Notes under the pieces: generated by a model
Told to the model about the DNA's origin: nothing
The model's database searches: none
What the model saw: only the letters and a program-made list of their open reading frames with translations
Made by a program: the position numbers and the translations under genes
Source of the DNA: CAZUZS01 sp964624795
GTDB taxonomy: Bacteria; Calditrichota; Calditrichia; RBG-13-44-9
DNA length: 64,000 nucleotides
Assembly: GCA_964624795.1 (NCBI GenBank)
Contig: CAZUZS010000020.1
Location: forward strand, 5,103-69,102
Reading direction: 5' to 3'
Shown: piece by piece, positions 16,569 to 26,020 of the stretch
Layout: each line of letters opens with the position of its first letter
Numbering within the stretch: position 1 is the stretch's first letter

Positions 16569-19376
16569 CTAGGTTTGTTCACCGGTGATTAATCGCAGGG
16601 CATCCAATCGCAGCCGGGCAGCCAAAATTGCTTCGCGAAGCGAATCCCGTTCCTGGCGGAACAGCAAGATCTCATCGTCACGAATATTTTTATTGATCTT
16701 CCGTAATTCCAGCAGCCGCCTTATTTCGCCAGAAAGACCAGATTCCATTGACTGAAGCCCGTCATTTTTTATTGCTTCGATTCGCTCTTCCGCCAACTCT
16801 TCGCATTTTTTGAGCATCGAAGGGAGCAGCTCGTTCCGAACCAGGGGATGATCCAGAATCGCGGTTCCATCGGCGTTGCGCAGGGCTTTATTTAACAGTT
16901 TTTCGGGAAATTTTTCGGTGAAATCCTGAAGCGAATGATTGACCAGCACCCGCACCGGAGTAGGGGGCAAGAATCGACTGGCATTGAGGCGTTTGGGTGC
17001 AATGCATTCCAGGATAAAAACAGCTTCCAGCATGATTTCGTTTGTTGCCGAGCCCGGCCAAATCGCACTTGCACAATTCCCCTTTTCTGAGCCGAGGACG
17101 AGATCTATTCCGCCGATTACCATGGGATGGTCCCAGCTCAGAAATTCGATATCTTCATGGCTGAGTGCTGTTTTCCGTTCGAATGTAACGGTGGGCAAAT
17201 CCTGCTTCAGAGGAGGGAGCGGAAACACCGGGCTGGAAAGCAGCGACAAATTCAGCCGGTAAGTTCGTTCGGTGATTTCATCCTCCCGGATGCCATAAAG
17301 ACGAAAGACATCCAACATAAACTTTTCCATATCCCGTTCCTTGTCCAGCAGTTTAATATCCCCGACCAGACCTTCCGCTGCCGCCGGACGAAAGGAATTT
17401 AATTCCAGCAGGCGGTCCCGCCCCATTTTCATCCTTTGAGAAATGGCGGCCTGCATTTCATGCGTATTCCCAATGAATTCATTCAGTTCTGAAAATCGCC
17501 TCCCGATGGTGAGAGACATCAGCTCATCGCCCAGCTCCTGAAAGACCTGGTAGACGCCGGGCACATTTTCCCGGAAAGCATTCAACCCCTCGTGGTACCA
17601 TCGAGCCAGAATTTCATATTCGCCGGAGCGAAAGTATGGCACGTGGATATGGATGGTATGTGTCTGGCCAATTCGGTCCAGCCGGCCAATACGCTGTTCA
17701 AGGAGCTCGGGATTTAATGGAAGATCGAACAACACCAGGTGATGCGCAAATTGAAAATTACGCCCCTCGCTGCCAATCTCCGAACAAATCAGCAGTTGTG
17801 CACCATCCTCACGCGCAAACCATCCGGCCATCCGGTCCCGTTGCAGCAGCGTCATTTTCTCATGAAACAGCGCCGTATCAACCGCAACCGTGTTCCGCAG
17901 CGCTTCTTCAATGGCTTGCGCTTTCCCTACCGAACGACTGATCACCAGCACTTTCTCATCCTTGTGCTTTTTCAGGAATTGCGCCAACCAGGAAATGCGG
18001 GCATCCTTCCGGTAGTCGAAAACCACCTTTTCCATTGTCAGGCCATTATCGGCGGCAAACTCAACGGACTGATTTTCGATGTCCTTTTCTGTCCCATCCA
18101 GCGGAACAAGATGGGCTATCCGTTCCGGGAAGCCGGCAATACTCGCGCGTGTATTCCGGAAAACCGCCCGGCCGGTACCGTGACGGTCCAACAGGTCACT
18201 TATTAATCGATTCCTGGTTTCCTCATCAATTTTCGCGATCTCCGCTACATCGCCGCCAAACGGCTCCGGAGGCAAAATGTCGCGTATCAGCCGGACATCT
18301 GATTTGTTCAGGTCACGATTTTCAAGCAGCTTATTTACAATTCCTGAAATTTTCTGGTACTGGCTTTCTTCCTTTTCAAAAAGTTCGAAATCATGATAGC
18401 GGGCAGGATCGAGTAACCGGAGCCGCAAGAAATGACTTTTGTGTCCCAACTGTTCCGGGGTAGCGGTTAGCAATAGCAAACCGGTGGTTGCCGAACCCAA
18501 TCGCTCTGCCAGTTCATAACCGGCACTGCCTTCGGTGAGATGGTGGGCTTCGTCTATAACCACCATATCCCAACCTGCCAGGATGGCCAGCTCCTTCCAT
18601 TTTGCCTCGGACGCAAGAAACTCGATGCTGCAAATTCCGGTCTGGGTTTCCCGGAATGGATTTGCCTCAGAATCCGTTGCCACAACCGATTCGCAGTACT
18701 CACGATCAAATATTCTGAACATCAGGTTAAAGCGTCGCAGCAGTTCCACGAACCACTGATGGACCAGCGGATCGGGCACCAGAATCAAGACACGACCGAG
18801 TCTCTCGTTTATCAGCAGCCGGTGAATAATCAGGCAGGCCTCGATTGTCTTTCCAAGACCGGTTTCGTCGGACAGCAAAACCCGCGGTATTTGGCGGGAG
18901 GCGACCTGGTGTGCGACATACAATTGATGCGGAATGAGATCGATACGGGCGCCGCTAAAACCGCGGACACCTGATTTCAGCATTTCATGCTGAAATTGCA
19001 GCGCCCGCATTCGAAGTTTGAAATCCCGGTTGCGATCCACGAAACCGTTCAGAAGGCGCTCCCGGGGTGTTGTAAAACTGATAGTGTCGGATAATTCCTG
19101 CTCCGGCAAATCGACATTCTCTCCATGATAGGTGATGAGGTCGTCGCGGACGGACACCGAAGTAATGGTAAATGACGCTCCTTCCCGCGTCTTTACGGTG
19201 TCACCGGATTTGAACGCAACCCGCTTTAGCGGGGCGGCAGCAGTAGAATACGTCCGCGAGGTATCACTGGCAGGAAAATAAATCTCTACCGTCCGGTTAC
19301 CGGCGTTCTTTACCACACCCACACCCATTTCAGGCTCCATTTCGGTTATCCAGCGCTGCCCGGCCTTATAATCACT
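16569..19376 (-). CDS. rapA: RNA polymerase-associated SNF2-type ATPase RapA (HepA)
   Basis: Swi2/Snf2 ATPase that binds RNA polymerase and helps recycle it from stalled complexes. The 935-residue product follows E. coli RapA closely along the N-terminal Tudor-like domains (AGQRWITEMEPEMGVGVV, residues 6-23). The first RecA lobe has DETGLGKTIEA (171-181) and the DEAHH box (276-280), and the second has ICSEIGSEGRNFQ and EQRIGRLDRIGQ. An upstream in-frame extension to 19448 exists, but the E. coli protein starts at the same point as MSDYKAGQRW, so 19376 is chosen. It is convergent with the deacetylase pair and divergent from the two-component genes. Confidence 0.93.
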   Translation of the reverse strand, partial: SDYKAGQRWITEMEPEMGVGVVKNAGNRTVEIYFPASDTSRTYSTAAAPLKRVAFKSGDTVKTREGASFTITSVSVRDDLITYHGENVDLPEQELSDTISFTTPRERLLNGFVDRNRDFKLRMRALQFQHEMLKSGVRGFSGARIDLIPHQLYVAHQVASRQIPRVLLSDETGLGKTIEACLIIHRLLINERLGRVLILVPDPLVHQWFVELLRRFNLMFRIFDREYCESVVATDSEANPFRETQTGICSIEFLASEAKWKELAILAGWDMVVIDEAHHLTEGSAGYELAERLGSATTGLLLLTATPEQLGHKSHFLRLRLLDPARYHDFELFEKEESQYQKISGIVNKLLENRDLNKSDVRLIRDILPPEPFGGDVAEIAKIDEETRNRLISDLLDRHGTGRAVFRNTRASIAGFPERIAHLVPLDGTEKDIENQSVEFAADNGLTMEKVVFDYRKDARISWLAQFLKKHKDEKVLVISRSVGKAQAIEEALRNTVAVDTALFHEKMTLLQRDRMAGWFAREDGAQLLICSEIGSEGRNFQFAHHLVLFDLPLNPELLEQRIGRLDRIGQTHTIHIHVPYFRSGEYEILARWYHEGLNAFRENVPGVYQVFQELGDELMSLTIGRRFSELNEFIGNTHEMQAAISQRMKMGRDRLLELNSFRPAAAEGLVGDIKLLDKERDMEKFMLDVFRLYGIREDEITERTYRLNLSLLSSPVFPLPPLKQDLPTVTFERKTALSHEDIEFLSWDHPMVIGGIDLVLGSEKGNCASAIWPGSATNEIMLEAVFILECIAPKRLNASRFLPPTPVRVLVNHSLQDFTEKFPEKLLNKALRNADGTAILDHPLVRNELLPSMLKKCEELAEERIEAIKNDGLQSMESGLSGEIRRLLELRKINKNIRDDEILLFRQERDSLREAILAARLRLDALRLITGEQT

Positions 19377-19655
19377 CATATTGCAAATCTCATCTGTCAG
19401 TTTGCTTTCGTCAAACCTTAAAATATATAGCAAAAATGAAGAATCCATGTAATGAATAAATCTTTTATTTTAACGACTTATCGATTGTGCCTGCCACTGT
19501 CCTAAAACCCGACCTTTCGAGGAACGAACAAGAGCATCCTGAAATGAAGAGAGAAAGCAACTACCTGCATCCGAGGAATCTTAACTTGGCCGCTGAATCC
19601 GGGAGATATTTTTCCATAGAATTTCTACAAAATCGGGTTGTACATTTCATCAGAA

Positions 19656-20336
19656 ATGAAGATTCTAATCATCGAAGACAATTTTCACCTCGCGCAGGAC
19701 ATGCTGCAATTTCTTAGAGACAACAGTTTTGTTGCCGAACACGCTGCTTCTTTTCTTAAGGCGGAAGAGAAAGTAAACATTTACCAGTATGACCTGGTGA
19801 TCGTCGACCTGGGCCTGCCGGATGGCAATGGATTGGAGCTGGTGCGGCAAATAAAGGCACACAAGCCCGACACCGGGGTGCTGATCCTTACCGCCCGGGA
19901 TACCCTGCAAGACAAAGTAACCGGCCTTAACCTGGGAGCCGATGACTACATGACCAAACCGTTCCATAAGGCAGAGCTCAATGCCCGTATCCATTCGGTG
20001 CTCCGAAGAAACAAATATGGACAGGGCAATATTCTTCGGGTTGGCGGGTTTAAGATTGATTTGCCGGCAGCCCAGGCATTTGTTGAAGATACCCCCTTAA
20101 ACCTCACCCGTAAAGAATATGATCTTCTGCTCTATTTCATGCAAAACAACGAGCGGGTTCTGACGAAAGAGAGCATCGCCGAACACCTTTGGGGCGACCA
20201 TATCGACCAGGCAGACAGTTTCGATTTCATTTACAACCATATTAAAAACCTGCGTAAAAAAATTGTCAACGCCGGGGGCAAAAACTGCATTCGCGCCATG
20301 TATGGCATGGGGTATAAATTTTCCTGTGAAAAATAA
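19656..20336 (+). CDS. OmpR/PhoB-type response regulator
   Basis: A 226-residue transcription factor with a receiver domain (MKILIIEDNF; phospho-acceptor Asp51 in VIVDLGLPDGNG; Lys101 in DYMTKPF) and a C-terminal winged-helix domain (LTRKEYDLLLYFMQN, then YNHIKNLRKKIVNAGG and GMGYKF). A TTG at 19638 would add six residues; the ATG at 19656 gives the standard N-terminus. The histidine kinase starts 14 bases downstream, and a TonB-family receptor follows, which is its most likely target. Confidence 0.93.
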   Translation: MKILIIEDNFHLAQDMLQFLRDNSFVAEHAASFLKAEEKVNIYQYDLVIVDLGLPDGNGLELVRQIKAHKPDTGVLILTARDTLQDKVTGLNLGADDYMTKPFHKAELNARIHSVLRRNKYGQGNILRVGGFKIDLPAAQAFVEDTPLNLTRKEYDLLLYFMQNNERVLTKESIAEHLWGDHIDQADSFDFIYNHIKNLRKKIVNAGGKNCIRAMYGMGYKFSCEK

Positions 20337-20350
20337 AATCGGGATTTGCA

Positions 20351-21643
20351 ATGTCCAAAAAACATTCATTTACACTTTTGTCCAAAACAACCTCAATTTA
20401 TCTGTTGTTTACATTTATCGCGTTCATTAGCAGCGCATTGTTCCTGATTCATGAAATGGATCAATTCATTCACAGGGATCTGGAGAACAGTTTCGCGAGA
20501 CACGAGCACCGACTGATTCGCTATATCGAAGAAGGAAAATCCGTTGAGAAGCTGCACGCAGAAGTCCGGCCAATAGCCGAAACGGCAAACATCGGCAAGC
20601 CCGAAAATCCGGTTTATTCGGATACGATGATTTACAGCAGCAGCCTGGATGAAATGCAGCAATTCAGGAAAAAAACTGTGGTTTTCCGGGCCAACGGGCA
20701 GTTTTACAAAGCCTCTTTTCTCCACCCGGTGGACGATTTTCTGAAATTACGGGATGATATTTTCGGATCCGTCATCCCGGCTTTCATCATCCTGGCAGTC
20801 GCCATTGTGCTTTTCAATTTTGTTTTGTCGGGTTATTTTTTCAGGCCATTTAACAGGATTTTGGGATTAATGAAAACGTATAAAGTCGGGAATGCACAGC
20901 AGGTAAAAAGGATCGAGACCAACACGACCGAATTTGTCAAAATGCAGGCGCTGTTTCACCAGATGATAGAGCGCATCGAGGATGATTACCGCCACCTGAA
21001 GGAATATACCGAAAACATGGCGCACGAGCTTCAAACTCCGCTGGCGGTAATTTTGAATAAGGCGGAAAATCTGATCGCCGACGAGTCGGTTATGCGAAGC
21101 AATGCCGATGCGGTTAAAGTGATATATGACGAAACCAATTACCTGTCGAAATTGGGCAATTCTCTGAACCTGCTGACAAAAATTGAAAACGAAGAGTTCA
21201 GCAACGCGATTGAAATAGAGACGCGTCCGGCGATTCGAAAATTGGTTGCTTCGGTGGAGGAGCTGGCAAGTTTGAAATCGCTCAATATTGAAACAGATCT
21301 TTCAGCGGAGCATCGCCTTCTGATCGATCCTTTCCTGCTGGATATTATTCTCAAGAATCTTATCCGGAATGCAATAAGTTATGCCACAGCGGACGGACCG
21401 ATCAGCATAAAAACGACCGCCGATTCATTGTGCATATCTAATTTTGGCCCGCCGTTGGGTGTGCCGGAAGAAGAGATCTTCAAGCGTTTTTACAGAAATG
21501 AGAATTCGAAATCGTCGCTCGGACTTGGATTGTCGCTGGTTAAAAAAATATGCGATTTGAATAATCTGCGGATCGAATATCGCTACCGGGAAGGGCAGCA
21601 TCTATTTTGCCTGGAGACCGCTATCCAGGACGAGGCGGTTTAA
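20351..21643 (+). CDS. Sensor histidine kinase
   Basis: A 430-residue inner-membrane kinase with one helix at about 15-35 and another at about 138-164, enclosing a periplasmic sensor of roughly 100 residues without a recognisable fold. The HisKA motif ENMAHELQTPLAV gives the phosphorylated His225; the ATPase domain has LKNLIRNAISYA (N box) and SSLGLGLSLVKKIC (G2 box). The layout is that of QseC/CusS-like kinases paired with OmpR-type regulators. A possible terminator at 21667-21703 follows, so the downstream receptor probably has its own promoter. Confidence 0.92.
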   Translation: MSKKHSFTLLSKTTSIYLLFTFIAFISSALFLIHEMDQFIHRDLENSFARHEHRLIRYIEEGKSVEKLHAEVRPIAETANIGKPENPVYSDTMIYSSSLDEMQQFRKKTVVFRANGQFYKASFLHPVDDFLKLRDDIFGSVIPAFIILAVAIVLFNFVLSGYFFRPFNRILGLMKTYKVGNAQQVKRIETNTTEFVKMQALFHQMIERIEDDYRHLKEYTENMAHELQTPLAVILNKAENLIADESVMRSNADAVKVIYDETNYLSKLGNSLNLLTKIENEEFSNAIEIETRPAIRKLVASVEELASLKSLNIETDLSAEHRLLIDPFLLDIILKNLIRNAISYATADGPISIKTTADSLCISNFGPPLGVPEEEIFKRFYRNENSKSSLGLGLSLVKKICDLNNLRIEYRYREGQHLFCLETAIQDEAV

Positions 21644-21666
21644 CACCACAAATTGACCTCGCGATT

Positions 21667-21703
21667 GGCCAAAAGGCAAGAATCATGGCACCTTTGGTTT
21701 TTT
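21667..21703 (+). terminator. Possible intrinsic terminator after the kinase gene
   Basis: CCAAAAGG (21669-21676) pairs with CCTTTGG (21691-21697) with one bulge and a 14-base loop, and six Ts follow. The stem is imperfect, so confidence is moderate. Confidence 0.4.
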
Positions 21704-21811
21704 ATTTCCCTTCCGGATTCGAACTTTGGAATTTTCTTTATCTACAAAAAATCTACAGATTCGCTTCTTATGTTAAATCGATTTTAATTTTTACATTGAA
21801 GGAGTTTGTAG

Positions 21812-24241
21812 ATGTTGAGAAGATTTCATACCGCCCTTATCTTAATCACTGTTTTCACCATTCCGGCGTTCTCCCAGCCAAAATCCGGCGGACCTGCCGG
21901 AAGCATCGCCGGCCGGATTATCGATTCGCAACAAAAAATCCCAATTGAATACGCAAATATAGTTCTTTACCGGCTGGCGGACAGCTCCCAGGCCACTGGC
22001 ACCATCAGCAATCCGCAGGGCAAATTCGAATTGAGCGATCTTCGACCCGGCAAATATTACATCGAGATTTATTTTATCGGGTATCACACAAAGAAGATTG
22101 AAAACATCGAGTTGAAGCGGTCGAAGCTCAGCGTCGGCCTGGGGACGATCGCGCTGGAGCAAACGGCGCTGGCGGCCGATGAAGTGGTGGTGGAAGGTGA
22201 GCAGGCAGCCATGGTCTACAAAATCGATAAAAAGGTAATCAACGTCAGCCAGCAACACACTGCAATTTCAGGATCGGCGGTCGATGTGCTGGAGAATGTT
22301 CCGTCGGTCTCGGTGGATATTGAAGGCAATGTGAGTTTGAGGGGAAGTGGCAATTTCCGGGTGCTGATTGACGGGAGGCCTTCGGTGCTGGACGCCAATG
22401 AGGCGCTGGAGCAGATTCCGGCTGCCACCATTGATAATATTGAAATCATCACCAATCCATCCGCCAAGTACGACCCCGAAGGTACCGCTGGAATAATCAA
22501 CGTGATCCTGAAAAAAAATCAGATGATAGGGATGAGCGGACTTGTCAACATGGATGCCGGTTTACGGGACAAGTATGGTGCGGATTTTCTGCTTGAATAT
22601 AAAAACGATTTATATACCGCCACATTTTCACCGGATTACAATCGCAGGAACTCAATCGGCAGCAACCGGGATGAGAACCGAACCATCCAGGGAGATCAAA
22701 CATCTAATATTGTTTCTTCCGGTGATTCTCACCGCGGGCGAATATCCTCCGGTCTCCGCGGCTCACTCTCGTTCGACCTGAGCGCGCTGGATTTCCTGAG
22801 TTTCAACGGCAGATACGGGGACCGGTCCCACCAGAGCGATGCAACCCGCAATTACGATCAGTGGACCACCCCCCACCTATCCCATAATATTTACACAAGC
22901 CGAAACAACCAGGATCACTCGCGCAACTATTACGCGCTTAATATGATGTACCAGCATCGTTTCGGCGCACAGGGCCACGAAATTTCCGGACAGCTTTCCT
23001 ATAGTCATCGAGACGGGGATGAAGACGCCACCGACGAGCTGATAGACAACGCAGGCGCCATGATCTCCGGTCGGAAAACAACGGAGAGCGGTCCCAACAA
23101 TGAATACCGCGCGAAAATCGATTACTCGCGCCCGATGGGAAAAGACCGCAAGTTTGAAGCGGGGTACCAGAGCGAGCTGGACCATTCCGATGAAATCAAC
23201 ACACTTCTGGATTACATCCCGGAAACGGGAAAATATCAATTTATGTCACAATACAGCCATTCAACCCGTTACCAGCGGGATGTTCATGCCGTCTACTCCA
23301 TCTATTCCGGCGAATGGAATCGTTTGGGATACCAGGCCGGGCTGCGGGGTGAATACACCTACCGGGTGACGGAACTCGCCGGAGAGAGCCGTAAATTCAC
23401 CATCGATCGTTGGGACTATTTCCCTACCATTCATTTTTCCTATCAGTTCCAGGAAGGCCAGCAAATGATGGCGAGCTACACCCGCCGGATAGACCGGCCG
23501 CGCGGCTACTTTCTGGAACCGTTTCAAACATGGACGGACGCATATAATGTCCGGATCGGAAATCCTGCTCTGAAGCCTGAATACATCGATTCGTATGAAG
23601 CGGGCTATCAAACATATTTCGGGAAAAACGTCTTTTCCACGGAATTTTATTACCGGGTAAATCACAATAAAATCGAACGCATTCGCTCGGTGTACGACAC
23701 AAATATCACCCTGCATTCCATCAAAAATGTCGGCACCGATTACTCCTTCGGCAGCGAACTGATGCTGAATATGGATGTGCTGAAAAGATGGAATGTCAAT
23801 TTGATGGGGAATATTTACCAATACCGGATCGATGCGGCCTACGCCGACGAATCCTTTTCCCGCGAAAGCTTCAATTGGAGTGCCCGTTTCAACAATTCGA
23901 TTAAGCTGGGAAAAGTGACCCAGGTTCAGATTAATGGCATCTATAACAGCCCCACTGTTTCTTCGCAGGGCAGGCGTGAAGGTTTTTTCATGACCAATTT
24001 TGCCGTGAAGCAGGAAATTTTAAAAAACCAGCTATCGGCTACCCTGCAGATACGCGACATTTTCAATACCGGCCGGTTTGAATATACGTCGGAAGCCACG
24101 AATCTCTATAGCTACAGCTACCACACCCACGAAGCGCCGGTGGTCATGCTCAACATCCGCTACACCATTAACAACTACAAAGCCAGGCCGGAGCAGAGGG
24201 GAAATCCCGGCGAGGGCATGGAAGACGGTGAGGAATTTTAG
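21812..24241 (+). CDS. TonB-dependent receptor-like outer-membrane protein (CarboxypepD-reg + beta-barrel)
   Basis: An 809-residue outer-membrane protein. The signal peptide ends AFS|Q22. It has a CarboxypepD-regulatory-like domain at about 31-115 (GSIAGRIIDSQQKIPIEYAN), a plug with DVLENVPSVSVDIEGNVSLRGSGNFRVLIDG and NPSAKYDPEGTAGIINV, then a long barrel of the OMP_b-brl_3 type. The plug wording is typical of the Bacteroidota 'outer membrane beta-barrel family', whose substrates are mostly unknown. Its start follows GAAGGAG. It lies directly downstream of a response regulator and kinase and is probably regulated by them. The C-terminus (EDGMEEF-like, acidic) is not the classical barrel end. 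Confidence 0.88.
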   Translation: MLRRFHTALILITVFTIPAFSQPKSGGPAGSIAGRIIDSQQKIPIEYANIVLYRLADSSQATGTISNPQGKFELSDLRPGKYYIEIYFIGYHTKKIENIELKRSKLSVGLGTIALEQTALAADEVVVEGEQAAMVYKIDKKVINVSQQHTAISGSAVDVLENVPSVSVDIEGNVSLRGSGNFRVLIDGRPSVLDANEALEQIPAATIDNIEIITNPSAKYDPEGTAGIINVILKKNQMIGMSGLVNMDAGLRDKYGADFLLEYKNDLYTATFSPDYNRRNSIGSNRDENRTIQGDQTSNIVSSGDSHRGRISSGLRGSLSFDLSALDFLSFNGRYGDRSHQSDATRNYDQWTTPHLSHNIYTSRNNQDHSRNYYALNMMYQHRFGAQGHEISGQLSYSHRDGDEDATDELIDNAGAMISGRKTTESGPNNEYRAKIDYSRPMGKDRKFEAGYQSELDHSDEINTLLDYIPETGKYQFMSQYSHSTRYQRDVHAVYSIYSGEWNRLGYQAGLRGEYTYRVTELAGESRKFTIDRWDYFPTIHFSYQFQEGQQMMASYTRRIDRPRGYFLEPFQTWTDAYNVRIGNPALKPEYIDSYEAGYQTYFGKNVFSTEFYYRVNHNKIERIRSVYDTNITLHSIKNVGTDYSFGSELMLNMDVLKRWNVNLMGNIYQYRIDAAYADESFSRESFNWSARFNNSIKLGKVTQVQINGIYNSPTVSSQGRREGFFMTNFAVKQEILKNQLSATLQIRDIFNTGRFEYTSEATNLYSYSYHTHEAPVVMLNIRYTINNYKARPEQRGNPGEGMEDGEEF

Positions 24242-24449
24242 TTTCGCAAGCCTGCCTGCCTGGCCTCGCTGCTCAGGCGAAAATTTGCCGCCTCCCGATT
24301 GTTGAAGGGCTTGATCAAGCTGCGCGAAGCTGGCGATAAAGAATAGGGTGACTCATCCCCAAAACGGCGGTCAGGATGTAATTATTCACATTTCCGCGGA
24401 ATTCTATCCCGATGATCATTTGTGCATTTGGAGCCTTCTGGTTAACATC

Positions 24450-24478
24450 TTGACAATCTCCCGTGAAATATTTATATT
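24450..24478 (+). promoter_or_regulatory. Strong sigma70 promoter for yigZ
   Basis: TTGACA (24450-24455) and TATATT (24473-24478) are 17 bases apart. Transcription would begin at about 24484-24486, fewer than ten bases before the GTG start, so the mRNA would be almost leaderless. Confidence 0.75.
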
Positions 24479-24492
24479 TTTCACGGTCTTAA

Positions 24493-25107
24493 GTGAACGG
24501 GGAAAAAATCGGAACTGCGGATTATTACCTTACCATTGCTTCTCCGGCATCTGCCGAAAACAAAGTAAAGGGATCGGTATTTATCGGGGCAATTGGCCCG
24601 GCGGAAAACAGCGAAGCGGCCGAACGTTTCGTTGAAGGAATCCGAAAAAACCATCACGATGCCACCCACAACTGTTTTGCCTACCGCATAGATCAAAATA
24701 ATTTTAGGTATTCGGACGACGGGGAACCCTCCGGGACGGCCGGCCGACCTATTCTCACGATGATCGATAAACATCAGCTTACCGAAGTTGCGCTGGTAGT
24801 GACCCGCTATTTTGGCGGCACTAAGCTGGGAACCGGCGGGCTGATCCGGGCTTACGGCGAATGCGCAGATGCCGCCATCAAAACCGCGCGAATCGTCCGA
24901 AGGACAATCTACAGTTCCGTAGAATTGGCCTATCCTTTCGAAATGATTAACAAAGTGCAACATCTGGTTCACAAGTATAAAGGAATAATAAACGAGAATG
25001 GCACCGCCGAGGGCATGACTGCCAATATTCAGATAGCAGCCTCCTGTTTGGAGGATTTCAAAAAAGAGCTTACCACCCAAACCGCAGGAAAGGTCTATTT
25101 TCTCTGA
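24493..25107 (+). CDS. yigZ: IMPACT/YigZ family protein
   Basis: A 204-residue cytoplasmic protein of the UPF0029/IMPACT family. The N-terminal domain has the conserved HNCFAYRI, then YSDDGEPSGTAGRPIL and VTRYFGGTKLGTGGLIRAYG; the C-terminal part is the small DUF1949-like ferredoxin fold. The function of bacterial YigZ is not established; eukaryotic IMPACT modulates translation. The start is a GTG with no ribosome-binding site, consistent with the very short leader predicted from the promoter at 24450-24478. The ABC exporter genes follow within five bases and are probably in the same operon. Confidence 0.9.
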   Translation: MNGEKIGTADYYLTIASPASAENKVKGSVFIGAIGPAENSEAAERFVEGIRKNHHDATHNCFAYRIDQNNFRYSDDGEPSGTAGRPILTMIDKHQLTEVALVVTRYFGGTKLGTGGLIRAYGECADAAIKTARIVRRTIYSSVELAYPFEMINKVQHLVHKYKGIINENGTAEGMTANIQIAASCLEDFKKELTTQTAGKVYFL

Positions 25108-25111
25108 TCCG

Positions 25112-26020
25112 ATGAGCCTACGCCTTGAAAATGTCAGTAAGTCGTTTAATGAGATGCCGGTTGTACGAAACCTCTCTTTTACCATTGAACCGGGGATGAT
25201 CCTGGGACTGCTAGGTCCCAATGGCGCCGGCAAAACGACCACCTTGCGCATGATTCTGGACATCTTGCGGCCGGATGAGGGTCAAGTTAGTTTTGACGAA
25301 AAGCGAATCAACAGGAAAACGCGCAACCGGATCGGTTACCTCCCGGAGGAACGCGGCATCTATCAGAAGTACAAAGTGATCGACGTTCTGCTCTATTTTG
25401 CCCGTCTCAAAAATCTTTCAAAAAAGAAAAGCCAGGTGGAAGCAGTGCGGTTGCTGGACCGCTTCGAGCTAATCGATTACCTGGAGGAACCGGTATTTCA
25501 TCTCTCCAAGGGAATGCAGCAAAAACTGCAATTTGTCATGTGCCTGATCCACAATCCCGATTACCTGATCATGGACGAGCCGTTCTGGGGACTGGATCCC
25601 ATGAATCAGGAGATGGCAAGACAGAAACTTCGCGACTTAAAAGAAGAGGGAAAGATTGTGCTGCTCTCCACCCACCAGCTTAATGAGGCGGAGGCGCTCT
25701 GCGATTATTTCGTCCTTCTCGACACTGGCGAGGTCGTTTTGGAAGGCAATCTCGACAGCATTCGAAAGCGCTTCCATAACAATATTATTATGGTGGAAGC
25801 AAAACAAAACCTCTCCATTTTGCGCGAAATTGCCAATATTCAAAAGGTTGTGGTGGAGAATTCCCGCGCCTCTCTTTATGTGGATGAAAATACGCCGGTA
25901 AATCACATCTTGCGGGAGATCATTCAAACATTAGATGTCACTCGCATCGAATTAAAACAGCCTGCCCTTAACGACATCTTCCTGCAGACAATCAGCAACA
26001 GAAAACAGGGTGCCAAATGA
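25112..26020 (+). CDS. ABC transporter ATP-binding protein, NatA-like
   Basis: A 302-residue ABC ATPase of the ABC-2 export class. It has Walker A GPNGAGKTT near 34-42, the signature LSKGMQQKLQ near 132-141, Walker B YLIMDEPFWGLDP, and the switch STHQLNEAE. A C-terminal extension of about 80 residues (residues 220-302) is usual in this class. The stop overlaps the start of the permease gene by four bases (ATGA), so the two are translationally coupled. The NatAB family includes sodium exporters; the substrate cannot be read here. Confidence 0.92.
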   Translation: MSLRLENVSKSFNEMPVVRNLSFTIEPGMILGLLGPNGAGKTTTLRMILDILRPDEGQVSFDEKRINRKTRNRIGYLPEERGIYQKYKVIDVLLYFARLKNLSKKKSQVEAVRLLDRFELIDYLEEPVFHLSKGMQQKLQFVMCLIHNPDYLIMDEPFWGLDPMNQEMARQKLRDLKEEGKIVLLSTHQLNEAEALCDYFVLLDTGEVVLEGNLDSIRKRFHNNIIMVEAKQNLSILREIANIQKVVVENSRASLYVDENTPVNHILREIIQTLDVTRIELKQPALNDIFLQTISNRKQGAK

